NCBI GenBank assembly: GCA_019358945.1
Contig: JAHHIE010000001.1
Span: 62,001 to 126,000, forward strand
From: Stenomitos rutilans HA7619-LM2
GTDB taxonomy: Bacteria > Cyanobacteriota > Cyanobacteriia > Leptolyngbyales > Leptolyngbyaceae
Reading direction: 5' to 3'
Length of the DNA: 64,000 bases
Every line of letters begins with the position of its first letter. Position 1 is the stretch's first letter. The notes under the pieces were generated by a model. It did no database searches, was not told the DNA's origin, and worked only from the letters and a program-made list of their open reading frames with translations. Below are positions 49,400-58,344 of this stretch, one piece after another. The translations under genes were made by a program, and so were the position numbers.

Positions 49400-50506
49400 A
49401 TGAATCGTTCGGTGACTGATCTCTCCAATTTTCGTGCTGATGTGCGCGATCAGACCTATTTGGGGCAGCTCTGCGGGTCTGGGCAACGCTTTCGCGATCG
49501 CTACGAAATTCTCAAAATCCTTGGGCGGGGTGGCTTTGGCATTACCTTTTTAGCACGGGACGCCTCTCTTCCCGGTCAACCGCTCTGCGTGATTAAGCAG
49601 CTTTGTCCCAAAGTCAACGATGCTGCGGCGTTACAGCAAGCGCGTAAGCGTTTTGAACAGGAAGCTGCAACCTTAAGCAAGCTGGGTAGCCATGCTCAAA
49701 TTCCCCAACTGCTGAACTACTTTGAGTCAGCGGGCGAGTTTTATCTGGTGCAAGAATATGTCCGAGGCCATACCCTGACTAAGGTGATTAAACGGTGTGG
49801 CCCTTTTGCTGAGTCTGGGGTGAAGCAGTTTCTGAAAGAGTTTCTGCCCCTGCTTCAGTATGTGCATCGTCATCGCGTGATTCATCGTGATATCAAACCC
49901 CCAAACTTGATTCGTTGCCGTGATGATGGCCGACTCGTGCTCATTGACTTTGGTGCTGTGAAGGAGCAGATCACTCAAGTGAGCGATTCGAGCGGTAAAG
50001 CCACTTCTACTCAATTTGTCGGCACCGTTGGCTTTGCGCCACCGGAACAACTGGCTTCTCGCCCCATTTATGCCAGCGACATTTATGCGTTGGGGATTAC
50101 CTGCCTGTATCTTTTGTCGGGTAAACCACCGTTAGAGTTTGACTACGAGTTTCTGACTGGGGATGTGCGTTGGAGTGAGTATGTATCGGTGAGCGAGCAT
50201 TTTGGCACGGTCTTAAGCAAGATGCTGAAAGTGTCGCCGCAGGATCGGTTTCAGTCGGTCGATGAGGTGATACGGGCACTGGAGCTAGAACCATACTTTG
50301 ACAATCTTGTGCATTGTATGAATATCAAGCCCAAGCCCTTTCCTGCTGCTGCGTCAGACGAGAAGGATACGGACAGCTACGTGCCGCCAATGGTGCGATC
50401 GGCGATGGCAATCCGCGATTGGCAAGCCAAACTCAAGGCTAGACGAGCGCGAGATCGGGTGTATCAGCCCAGAATTACCCATAGTGGTTCCAGCTATTTT
50501 CGTTAG
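49400..50506 (+). CDS. Hanks-type Ser/Thr protein kinase
   Basis: Eukaryotic-type Ser/Thr kinase of 368 residues from ATG 49400. The P-loop is GRGGFG at about 42, the ATP lysine is in VIKQL, the catalytic loop is HRDIKPPN (162-169; Asp164), and the activation segment starts at DFGAVK. The GTVGFAPPEQL segment is typical of cyanobacterial kinases. The domain spans about 36-305. The C-terminal 60 residues are charged, with no membrane anchor or sensor, so it is likely cytosolic. It is upstream of an ECF sigma/anti-sigma pair and could phosphorylate the latter; this is inference. Confidence 0.93.
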   Translation: MNRSVTDLSNFRADVRDQTYLGQLCGSGQRFRDRYEILKILGRGGFGITFLARDASLPGQPLCVIKQLCPKVNDAAALQQARKRFEQEAATLSKLGSHAQIPQLLNYFESAGEFYLVQEYVRGHTLTKVIKRCGPFAESGVKQFLKEFLPLLQYVHRHRVIHRDIKPPNLIRCRDDGRLVLIDFGAVKEQITQVSDSSGKATSTQFVGTVGFAPPEQLASRPIYASDIYALGITCLYLLSGKPPLEFDYEFLTGDVRWSEYVSVSEHFGTVLSKMLKVSPQDRFQSVDEVIRALELEPYFDNLVHCMNIKPKPFPAAASDEKDTDSYVPPMVRSAMAIRDWQAKLKARRARDRVYQPRITHSGSSYFR

Positions 50507-50617
50507 GCAAGTCTGACGTGTATTTTGCTGACTGTGGTTAAATGGCATCATGCTTGCCTGACGTAAAGCGGAAGCCCCGGCTGAATCTGCAAGCGCTGTA
50601 TGCTGTCATACCTCTGA

Positions 50618-51193
50618 ATGGCGACCGAATCCCCCTCCCATGAAGCCGCTCTCCTGTCGCGTGTTGCCCAGCACGATCAGGCAGCGCTAGCAGAACTGTA
50701 CGATCGCTATGCGCGAGTGCTTTACTCCGTCGCGTTCAAAAGTCTGCGATCAGCTGAAGAAAGCGAAGAAGTTGTGTTAGATGTCTTCGCTCAAGTATGG
50801 CGCACGGCAGGTCGTTATGACGGTGCAAAAGGACGGGTCGACAGCTGGCTGTTTATGATGACCCGTAGCCGTGTTCTCGATCGATTGCGAAGCTTACAGC
50901 GAACGACTAAGGTTACCCTTGCGTCAGAGAATTTAGCAGAGATCCAAACCACGACTACGGGCGTAGATCCAATTGAAAACGTCCTGATCTCAGAGCGCCG
51001 CGATCGAGTGTTAGCCGCCCTCAGCCAACTGCCCGAAGAGCAACGCCAGGTTATCGAGTTGGCATACTACAAAGGACTTACCCAATCAGAAATTGCTGCG
51101 CAGGCTAACCTCTCGTTAGGCACCGTTAAAACGCGCATTCGGCTGGGCTTGAGTAAGCTGCGAGTTGCCCTTGGTAACTGGGAGCAAAGCTAG
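50618..51193 (+). CDS. ECF (group 3) RNA polymerase sigma factor
   Basis: Extracytoplasmic-function sigma factor of 191 residues, with only regions 2 (about 20-90, LYDRYARVLYSVAFKSL and VFAQVWRTAGRYD) and 4 (about 130-185, LPEEQRQVIELAYYKGLTQ and SLGTVKTRIRLGLSKL). It starts at ATG 50618. A linked anti-sigma gene lies 27 bp downstream, the usual arrangement. It would direct transcription in a stress response once released. Confidence 0.93.
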   Translation: MATESPSHEAALLSRVAQHDQAALAELYDRYARVLYSVAFKSLRSAEESEEVVLDVFAQVWRTAGRYDGAKGRVDSWLFMMTRSRVLDRLRSLQRTTKVTLASENLAEIQTTTTGVDPIENVLISERRDRVLAALSQLPEEQRQVIELAYYKGLTQSEIAAQANLSLGTVKTRIRLGLSKLRVALGNWEQS

Positions 51194-51220
51194 GATAGGA
51201 ATCTAGACCCTTAGAATGTG

Positions 51221-52027
51221 ATGAACGCTGAAGACCGCTGTTTTTGTGAACTTGCTCCGCTCTATGCACTCAACCTGCTCGACGATGAGGACCGTCGCTG
51301 GGTTGAGGCGCAAGTGCTTGAAAATCCAGAACTAGCGGCTGAATTGGCAGAATATCAGGTGACCGTAAATACGCTTCCTTATGGAACGCCTGTGGTGCCG
51401 ATGGCAGAGAGCTTGAAAGGGCGTCTGTTCCAACGGTTAGCAGCCGAGCCAGCCGAGGTACCCCTGCTGACAACTGAACCAGCACAGGAAGCAACTCCTC
51501 CTGCTCTTTCACAGACATACAGCCGCTCGGAAGCCTCTGCGCGATCGCGGGTTGTACCATTTCACCGCAGTCGGTGGCCACAGGCAGCGGGAGCCATTGC
51601 CGCCCTAACCGCGATCGTCCTCCTGGTAGACAACTACCGTCTTCGTGAGCGCGTTCAGGCAGATCAGGCGATCGTGGCGACGCTCCAGCAACCCGACAGC
51701 ATCGTTTACCTGCTAAGAGGCACGGACAAAGCCGCAAACGCCTCTGGTAGTCTGGTTGTGAACTCTAGCCACAAAACTGCTGTTGTCCTGGTGCAAAACT
51801 TGCCTGCTTTGCCTGACGGTCAAGCCTATCGTCTGTGGGCCGTTCCTAAAGGAGCCACCAAACCCGTCTACTGCGGTCAGTTCAATCACGATCGAACTGG
51901 CACCGTTCACTGGTCGTTACCAGAAGCTGCTTGTAGTGCCAGCGTACCGCAAATGCTAGTGACCGCTGAATCAACATCCGATCCGCCGATTCCGACAGGG
52001 CCGCTGGTGATGAAGAGTACGCTGTAG
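51221..52027 (+). CDS. Anti-sigma factor (RskA/anti-sigma-K type)
   Basis: A 268-residue membrane protein from ATG 51221, just after the sigma gene. The N-terminal anti-sigma domain (about 1-65) has ELAPLYALNLLDDEDRRWVE. A disordered linker leads to a transmembrane helix at about 120-140 (WPQAAGAIAALTAIVLLVD). The periplasmic domain (about 160-268) matches anti-sigma-K C-terminal domains: VLVQNLPALPDGQAYRLWAV, ending in PTGPLVMKSTL. It should hold the ECF sigma factor at the membrane. Confidence 0.9.
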   Translation: MNAEDRCFCELAPLYALNLLDDEDRRWVEAQVLENPELAAELAEYQVTVNTLPYGTPVVPMAESLKGRLFQRLAAEPAEVPLLTTEPAQEATPPALSQTYSRSEASARSRVVPFHRSRWPQAAGAIAALTAIVLLVDNYRLRERVQADQAIVATLQQPDSIVYLLRGTDKAANASGSLVVNSSHKTAVVLVQNLPALPDGQAYRLWAVPKGATKPVYCGQFNHDRTGTVHWSLPEAACSASVPQMLVTAESTSDPPIPTGPLVMKSTL

Positions 52028-52029
52028 GC

Positions 52030-52145
52030 GTGGGGCATGGGAAGCAGGGGAAGCAGGGGCGGCAGGGAGAAGTTCTGAGTTTTGAGCTAGGACAGCAATC
52101 AGTGGTCATTCCTCTAACAACTAACAACCAACAACTAACAACGCC
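52030..52145. repeat. Low-complexity repeats between convergent genes
   Basis: G/A-rich units (ggggaagcaggggaagcagg) are followed by a gagttttgag copy and by aacaactaacaacc repeats. They fill the gap between the anti-sigma gene and the esterase gene. Confidence 0.75.
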
Positions 52146-52159
52146 TTCTCAGTGGCTCT

Positions 52160-53428
52160 CTACTGCAACGCCCACGCCAGAAAGCGTTCTGTGTAGTAAA
52201 GGGCTAGCTGGTTGCTGACTCCGTTAAACACTTTGTCGAAGACGTGTTCTGCCCAGGGGATTTCAATCCAGACGGCGCGGTTGTCTGTTGCCTGAAGTTG
52301 ATCGTAGAGCGATCGACCAAACTTTGCCTGCACGAGATGGTCGCGTCCACCATAAATGAGTAGGGAAGGCGGTAGTGCTGGCCGAACGTAGCTGTAAGGA
52401 GAAGCCTGTCTGTACAGCGCCGGAAATTCTTCTGGCGTGCCGCCTAGCAGTGCTTTGAGTACAGCGCGACTGTTGATTGGGTCTGGATGAGGCAAATCAT
52501 AGTAGCCCTTTGTCAAGTCAACAGGGCCATAGTAGTTCACCACTGCCCGGATCGGGATGTTGCCAGGCTGATAGGCTGCCAGCATGGCTAGATGGGCACC
52601 CGCCGATCGCCCCATCAACGCCACCCGATTCAAATCCACTTCTAACTCCACCGCGTGCTGTTGAATATACGCCAGCGCCGTTTTCACATCGTCAAACTGT
52701 GCCGGAAAGCGATATTGGGGGGCATGACGGTAATCGATCGCCACCACGGTATAGCCGCGTGCTGCCATGTAACGACTGAAGGGTGCATCGTCGTTCGGGC
52801 TACCGTTTTGCCACGCGCCACCGTAGATAACCACGATCGTTGGGTGTTGCCCCTTCAGCGGAGGATGATAGACCGTCAGCGTTAAGGGCACACCATCAGG
52901 TGTCGCAAACGGTATGCCTGCTGTTGTGCGCACAGGTTGCTCTGGAATGCCCCGAAAAACATCGATTAGAACGAACGGTTGAGACCGCGTGGGTGGTTCA
53001 GCCACATTAACGACATCGACACCGACAGTGCTTCCTGTTGCCTCCACCATTGCTCTTTGCAGCCGCATCAGTGCAGTTGACCGAGAGACGGATGCATAAT
53101 CTGCTCCTAACGCTGTCTCCATTGATTTGGCTGCTTCCTGATTGGCAGTGGGAAACTGCCGCAGCGGTAGCGTACTGATGGTCAGGCTCACGAGACTACA
53201 GATAAGCACGAGGCGAAAGAGCCAGCTTTTACGCACGTACCACAACGTGAGTAACGCCGCGATCGTATTTGCTCCGATCAACCAGGGGCTAATTTCTGGT
53301 GCACCCACCCCTAAGGGCAGCAGGGCAAACGTTGGTGCAGGGATAACAATCCAGACGGTGAGAAAGAACGCCACTCCAAAGATAAATAGCGATAGCCCTC
53401 GCAGCAACGCCTTTAGTAAATTCTGCAT
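52160..53428 (-). CDS. Membrane-anchored alpha/beta hydrolase (esterase/lipase family)
   Basis: A 422-residue protein. The first 100 residues hold three hydrophobic segments (about 10-30, 40-62 and 67-85), so the enzyme is membrane-bound. The hydrolase domain (about 160-420) has an oxyanion-type VIYGGAWQNGSP, the nucleophile elbow GRSAGAHLAML, and LLIYGGRDHLVQAKF plus WAEHVFDKV for the acid and histidine. It resembles cyanobacterial BD-FAE/acetyl-esterase-like enzymes. The substrate is unknown. It lies 27 bp downstream of recN on the same strand. Confidence 0.85.
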   Translation of the reverse strand: MQNLLKALLRGLSLFIFGVAFFLTVWIVIPAPTFALLPLGVGAPEISPWLIGANTIAALLTLWYVRKSWLFRLVLICSLVSLTISTLPLRQFPTANQEAAKSMETALGADYASVSRSTALMRLQRAMVEATGSTVGVDVVNVAEPPTRSQPFVLIDVFRGIPEQPVRTTAGIPFATPDGVPLTLTVYHPPLKGQHPTIVVIYGGAWQNGSPNDDAPFSRYMAARGYTVVAIDYRHAPQYRFPAQFDDVKTALAYIQQHAVELEVDLNRVALMGRSAGAHLAMLAAYQPGNIPIRAVVNYYGPVDLTKGYYDLPHPDPINSRAVLKALLGGTPEEFPALYRQASPYSYVRPALPPSLLIYGGRDHLVQAKFGRSLYDQLQATDNRAVWIEIPWAEHVFDKVFNGVSNQLALYYTERFLAWALQ

Positions 53429-53455
53429 TCAAAGAAAACTGTAAACGGTGTGCGA

Positions 53456-55435
53456 TCAGCTTTTGCGAGAAGCTTTGCTTTTAGTGGTTTTGGCTTTTGG
53501 TTCAGGTGCAATAGCTAGTGTGTCAACCGATCGTGCCTCCCGTAAATTGGCAGCTTGGGTCAGCAGAGAATCGGCAAACGCATAGGCAACGGCATCGATC
53601 GTGTCACTGGCTTCAGAAGTAGATTGTCCGCCAGCCAGTTGAGCCAATTCTTCGCGCCGTTGTTGACTGTCAAGCGGCGTCACGCGGACAACTGTGCGAA
53701 CATCGGAGTCAAGGGAGTGGGGAGTCGGGAGTGGAGAGTCGGAAAGGGAGGACGCGAAAGTTTTAAGTTTTGAGTTTTGAGTTTTGAGTTTGCCATTCTT
53801 TGTCTCCCCTGCTTCCCCCTCTCCCCTTGCTTCTTCTGTACCTCCTACCTTCTGCCTTTTGCCTTCTGCCTCCTGCCTCTCCAACTCAATCACTTGTTTA
53901 CTCACCCGCCAGTGATGGTCTGCCATCGCCGCGACGATCGGCTGGTGGGTTACGCATAGCACTTGATGATGCTGGCTAAGCTGGTGGAGCTTTTCTGCGA
54001 TCGCTTGCGTCACGCGCCCCGAAACGCCCACGTCAATTTCGTCAAAAACCAGGGTACCAACCGGGTCAATTTGAGAGAAGCTGGCTTGCAATGCCAATAG
54101 AAAGCGGCTCATTTCGCCACCAGAGGCAATTTCGGTCAACGGTTGCAGCGGCTCACCTGGATTGGGACTGAAAAGGAACGTCACGCGATCGGCTCCCAGT
54201 GCTGATGGCGCAGCGGGGGAAATCCCAACCTGAAACTTTACCTTCTCCATTGCCAGCGGCTTGAGTTCGGCCACTAACCGCTCCTCTAAATCTTTTGCCG
54301 CTGTTTGTCGTCGTTGGGTTAAGACCGCGCAAGCGGCTGTTAAAGCCTCCTGACGTTCCTGGTAAGCGTGTTCTAAATCTTCCAGAGATTGTCCACCACC
54401 CGTGAGTTCGTCCATATCAGCTTGCAGGCGCTGATAAAGGGCGATCGCATCCCCCAGAGTCGGACCATACTTGCGACAAACCTGCTTCAGTTCAACAATC
54501 CGCTCCTGTACTTCCTGAAGCCGTTGTGGGTCAGCCTCCAGCGTTTCTCCATACATATTGATTTCCCGTCCGGCTTGCTCTACTTGGGCCAGAGCATTGC
54601 TGACGAGTTCCAGAATGGGCTGGATCTGTGCGTCATATTCCACCATTTCTTGGAGGGTGATTTCGGCTTTGCCTAGCAAATCAGCACAGGCTTCTGCGCC
54701 TTCATCGTTTTGATAAAGCGCCTGGTACACCTGATAGCTCTGATGCTGAAGCTCAACGCTGTGGCTGAGGCGTTTGCGTTCTTGCTCCAACTGCTCTAGC
54801 TCATCCGGCTCGGTGAGATTGGCAGCACTCAGCTCCTTCAGTTGGTACTCAAACAGGTCAAGCTGCTGAAGGCGCTCTTGTTCCGATTTGCGGCGCTTTT
54901 CTAAGGCTTGGAGCGCTTGTTGATACGCCGCAAAGGCTGTCGTCACGATCGCCCGCTTCTGAAGCAAAGCATCGCCACCATAACTGTCTAGCCATTCGCG
55001 CTGGAGAGGAGGCTGACCGATTTGCACCGTTTGTCCTTGTGCCGTTAGTTCAACCAGCCGATCGCGCAAGTACTCTATTTGCTGCTTGTTGACCAGCACA
55101 CCGTTGATGCGCGATCGACTCCGCTGACTGCTTTGACTGGCGACAATTTCGCGGCTACAGATCAGTTGCTTCTCGTCCGTCAGTGAAATCTCTTGCTGCT
55201 CTAGCCAGGTAGCCAGGTCAGGTTCCAACCGAAAGATGGCTTCTACGACGGCGCGATCGGCTCCTGTCCGAATGGCACGACTGGTTACTTTGCCACCCAA
55301 CACGGCGTCGATCGCATCCAGGATGATTGACTTCCCTGCACCCGTTTCGCCAGTGAGTACAGTCAGCCCTGCGCTCAGCCCTAGCTCTAGGCGGTCTACC
55401 AGGGCGAAATTTTCGATTCGCAGGGAAAGCAGCAT
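53456..55435 (-). CDS. recN: DNA repair protein RecN with in-frame repeat insertion
   Basis: SMC-like ATPase that acts in double-strand break repair. Walker A is GETGAGKS (29-36), a long coiled coil follows (about 150-370), the signature is ASGGEMSRF at about 437, and Walker B is LVFDEIDVGVSG at about 460. After the D-loop/H-loop segment (CVTHQPIVAAMADHHWRVSKQ), residues about 515-580 are a low-complexity insertion (EGKRQK, ETKNGKLKTQNSKLKT, SDSPLPTPHS) encoded by short repeats. The conserved C-terminus resumes at TVVRVTPLDSQQRREEL. At 659 residues it is about 70 longer than usual. It starts at ATG 55435. Confidence 0.95.
   Translation of the reverse strand: MLLSLRIENFALVDRLELGLSAGLTVLTGETGAGKSIILDAIDAVLGGKVTSRAIRTGADRAVVEAIFRLEPDLATWLEQQEISLTDEKQLICSREIVASQSSQRSRSRINGVLVNKQQIEYLRDRLVELTAQGQTVQIGQPPLQREWLDSYGGDALLQKRAIVTTAFAAYQQALQALEKRRKSEQERLQQLDLFEYQLKELSAANLTEPDELEQLEQERKRLSHSVELQHQSYQVYQALYQNDEGAEACADLLGKAEITLQEMVEYDAQIQPILELVSNALAQVEQAGREINMYGETLEADPQRLQEVQERIVELKQVCRKYGPTLGDAIALYQRLQADMDELTGGGQSLEDLEHAYQERQEALTAACAVLTQRRQTAAKDLEERLVAELKPLAMEKVKFQVGISPAAPSALGADRVTFLFSPNPGEPLQPLTEIASGGEMSRFLLALQASFSQIDPVGTLVFDEIDVGVSGRVTQAIAEKLHQLSQHHQVLCVTHQPIVAAMADHHWRVSKQVIELERQEAEGKRQKVGGTEEARGEGEAGETKNGKLKTQNSKLKTFASSLSDSPLPTPHSLDSDVRTVVRVTPLDSQQRREELAQLAGGQSTSEASDTIDAVAYAFADSLLTQAANLREARSVDTLAIAPEPKAKTTKSKASRKS
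53695..53895. repeat. Composite short-repeat insertion inside recN
   Basis: A patch of gagtggggagtcgggag, then three gttttga units and C/T-rich units, sits within recN while the frame stays open. It matches in style the intergenic repeat patches after murQ and between atpB and atpC. Confidence 0.85.
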
Positions 55436-55521
55436 GGGCGGGGAAAGAGTAAGGGGTGTAGGGAGTGGGGGATAAGGGGGAAGGATGAGGAAGTGTAATG
55501 GATGAGCAATGAGAGCGTTTA

Positions 55522-55555
55522 GACTAGAATTTTGGGATGACTAGAATTTTGGGAT
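55522..55555. repeat. 17-bp tandem duplication upstream of recN
   Basis: Two perfect adjacent copies of gactagaattttgggat. They lie about 90 bp upstream of the recN start, between the divergent recN and TPR genes. Confidence 0.85.
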
Positions 55556-55634
55556 GTAGTTGTAGTGTACTACCAGGGTCTGACTGTGCTGACTGGTTGA
55601 CAGATTGACTCGCTGATAGAGTGTTTCCATTTCT

Positions 55635-55682
55635 CACACCCTACACCCTACACCCTACACCCTACACCCCATTCCCCACGCC
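55635..55682. repeat. ccctaca tandem repeat before the TPR gene
   Basis: Four to five 7-bp copies of accctac immediately precede the TPR gene start. The same family appears inside maf. Confidence 0.88.
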
Positions 55683-55689
55683 CCTCTAA

Positions 55690-57621
55690 ATGGTAGCGAT
55701 CTCTGAAGTAATGGCAACGGCTTTGCAAGCGTACCGAGTGGGAAATTTGGTGCAGGCAGAATGGTTGTGCAATCAGGTGCTGGAACAACAGCAAACCTAT
55801 GTGCCTGCGCTACACCTGTTGGGCGCGATCGCGCAGCAAACGGGCAGGCTAGAATCGGCGATCGCTCACTATGAAAGGGCGATCACGCTTGACCCCCGAC
55901 ATGCCGAAGCGCATGGCAATCTGGCAGTAGCATTCCAGGAGCGTGGGGAGTGGGAGAACGCAGCAACACACTTCCAGCGATCGCTGGCACTCAACCCAAA
56001 TCATGCTCCAACCCATTTCAATGCTGGAAATCTGGCATTAACGCAAAAGCGATTGGATGAGGCGATCTTGCACTATCAACATGCTATTGCGCTTAACCCT
56101 AACTACGCCAGAGCTTATACCAATTTAGGGAATGCATTCAGAGCACAAGGTCAGCTTGAGGCGGCGATTGTGCAGTACCAACAGGTGCTCACGCTGGTTC
56201 CAACCGATGCGCAAGCCTACACCAATTTTGGAAATGCCCTACAGGCGCAGGGACAGCCAGAAGCCGCGATCGCCTACTATCAGAGCGCTCTGGCGCTTCA
56301 ACCCACAAACGCTGAAGTGTACTTCAATTTGGGCAATGCGTTCAGGCTGATGATGCAGGCAGAGAACGCGATCGCCCACTACCAGCAGGCGCTGACTCTA
56401 AAACCCTACTGGGCAGCCGTACACAGCAACCTGGCACTGTGCTTGCAGGAAGAACAACACTATGAAGCTGCGATCGCCCATTTTCAGCAGGCTGTAGACC
56501 TGGAACCGACTGATGCTGAGGCACACAACAATTTGGGCGTGATGCTGTATGAGATGAACGAGTTAGCGCGCGCAATCGCACATTGTCAGCAGGCGATCGA
56601 CCTCCAACCTGAGTTTGCCGAAGCTCACCTAAACCTGAGCATGGCGCTCTTAGCGAATGGGGATTATCACCAGGGCTTTCGTGAATATGAGTGGCGCTGG
56701 CAGGCTCAAGATGCGAAACAACCGTCTTTGCCAGGAAGCAGATGGGATGGCTCGGCTTTAGAAGGACGCACGTTATTGCTTTACACAGAACAGGGCCTGG
56801 GCGATGCGATCCAATTCATTCGCTACGTGCCACTGTTGGCAAGGCAGCATCGTGTCCTTGTCGAGTGCCCCAACCCCTTACTCCGCCTGTTTGGGATGAT
56901 TCCAAACGTAGAACTGATTCCTCAAGGTTCTTCCTTGCCTGCGTTTGACGTTCATCTCCCGCTGATGAGCTTGCCGTACATTCTCGGCACCACTCTGGAA
57001 ACAATCCCTCATCAGGTTCCTTATCTCTCAGTGCCAGCAGACTGCAAATGGTCGATCGCTGATCGCACACATTCTCTCGAAACCAGCACCGAATCTAGCT
57101 CTGAACGCGCAACCGGAAAACGGGTCGATCCCCCTCTCAGACTCGGCATTGTTTGGGCGAGTGGTTTACCCAAAGACCCTAGGCAGCGCAGATTCTCTCG
57201 CAATCGCACCGCGCCTCTTACAGCCTTTATGAACAGGTTGCGCCCGCTTAAGGTGGAGTTGTACAGCCTCCAGGTTGGTGTTCATGCGGCTGATATTGCT
57301 CGGTACGGGTTTCAAACCTGCCTGCATGACTTGAGTTCCCAGCTTCGGGATTTTGGAGACACCGCAGCCGCGATCGACCAGCTCGATCTCATCATCTCAG
57401 TAGATACGGCGGTGGCTCATCTAGCAGGCGCACTGGCGAAACCTGTATGGATTGTGCTGCCGTTTGCGGGTGACTGGCGCTGGCTACTGCATCGGAAAGA
57501 TAGCCCCTGGTATCCCACTATGCGCTTGTTTCGCCAACCGTCTCCCGGTGATTGGGAAGGCGTGATGGCTGAAGTCGTACAGGCATTAGAAGAAAGGCTT
57601 GACCATGAACATTCGTCCTGA
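55690..57621 (+). CDS. TPR protein with glycosyltransferase-like C-terminal domain
   Basis: A 643-residue protein. The first 330 residues are about nine TPR units (for example AIAHYERAITLDPRHAEAHG and LEAAIVQYQQVLTLVPTDAQ). The C-terminal half (about 350-640) resembles the glycosyltransferase 9/OGT-like domain fused to bacterial TPR proteins: LLLYTEQGLGDAIQFIRYVP, LRLGIVWASG and SVDTAVAHLAGALAKPVWIV. It may glycosylate proteins or polysaccharide. The start is ATG 55690, directly after a ccctaca repeat with no clear ribosome-binding site. It overlaps the next gene by 17 bp. Confidence 0.85.
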   Translation: MVAISEVMATALQAYRVGNLVQAEWLCNQVLEQQQTYVPALHLLGAIAQQTGRLESAIAHYERAITLDPRHAEAHGNLAVAFQERGEWENAATHFQRSLALNPNHAPTHFNAGNLALTQKRLDEAILHYQHAIALNPNYARAYTNLGNAFRAQGQLEAAIVQYQQVLTLVPTDAQAYTNFGNALQAQGQPEAAIAYYQSALALQPTNAEVYFNLGNAFRLMMQAENAIAHYQQALTLKPYWAAVHSNLALCLQEEQHYEAAIAHFQQAVDLEPTDAEAHNNLGVMLYEMNELARAIAHCQQAIDLQPEFAEAHLNLSMALLANGDYHQGFREYEWRWQAQDAKQPSLPGSRWDGSALEGRTLLLYTEQGLGDAIQFIRYVPLLARQHRVLVECPNPLLRLFGMIPNVELIPQGSSLPAFDVHLPLMSLPYILGTTLETIPHQVPYLSVPADCKWSIADRTHSLETSTESSSERATGKRVDPPLRLGIVWASGLPKDPRQRRFSRNRTAPLTAFMNRLRPLKVELYSLQVGVHAADIARYGFQTCLHDLSSQLRDFGDTAAAIDQLDLIISVDTAVAHLAGALAKPVWIVLPFAGDWRWLLHRKDSPWYPTMRLFRQPSPGDWEGVMAEVVQALEERLDHEHSS

Positions 57622-58111
57622 GACCCCTACTGATCATGCGGTGCTCGCAGCGGTGCTCACTCAAGCTTTTGGTCAAGCAAATGAGGCGCAACTTGTGGAT
57701 CGCATTCGGTAGAGCGATCGCTGTATTCCTTCGCTGTCGCTTGTTGCAGAGCGTGATAAGGCAGTGGTTGGTCACATTTTATTCAGCTACGTTGATCTGG
57801 TTAGCGATGAGACACGACGCATCTTGGCACTGACTCCGGTTGCCGTACTACCCACATATCAAAATCACGGCATTGGGAGTGCATTGGTGAACGCAGGGTT
57901 AACGATCGCAGATTCAATGGGAGAAGCGTTAGTCGTTGTCCTGGGACATCCACTGTTCTACCCTAAGTTTGGGTTTGCACCTTCCATACAGTACGCGATT
58001 GCAGCCCCTTTTCCAGTGCCAGAAGATGTTTTCATGGTCAAACCGCTGAAACACTTCCAGCCCATGTATCGAGGCAACGTTGTTTACCCACCTGCCTTTA
58101 ATGATGCTTAG
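57605..58111 (+). pseudogene. GNAT N-acetyltransferase gene with internal amber codon
   Basis: One frame from ATG 57605 encodes a complete YhbS-type GNAT acetyltransferase, except for a TAG at 57710-57712 (codon 36). Upstream it reads MNIRPETPTDHAVLAAVLTQ, then AFGQANEAQLVDRIR; downstream SDRCIPSLSLVAERDKAVVG and HILFSYVDLV, with the acetyl-CoA loop PTYQNHGIGSALVN and the typical HPLFYPKFGFAPS. A single C to T change from CAG would explain it. The rest is intact to a natural stop at 58109-58111. A shorter product from GTG 57764 would lack the first strand and helix. Alternatives are a sequencing error or readthrough. Confidence 0.8.
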
Positions 58112-58299
58112 TTCGGGAAGTTCGCCTTGCATTTGTCCCGCTGGGCAGAGCACAGTAGAGAGGCGTGATGGTTAACTTAAAGAAGGCGTGCCTTTTGCAA
58201 ACTTTCGGCGTAGTAACCGATGTCTGACCAGTGCTCATCAACGGTAGACATGAAGGCTGAGACGCTGACGGTCACAGAGGTCAGTTAACGCAAAGATAT

Positions 58300-58316
58300 T
58301 GTTACAATGTGTTACA
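58300..58316 (+). promoter_or_regulatory. TGTTACA direct repeat before the AarF/UbiB gene
   Basis: Two TGTTACA copies spaced by 3 bp (tgttacaatgtgttaca) lie 29 bp before the ATG. The first contains TACAAT, a -10-like hexamer. It may be the promoter or a regulator site; no good -35 was found. Confidence 0.45.
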
Positions 58317-58344
58317 TCACTAGCTCTTATCCGGCTGCACCCTC

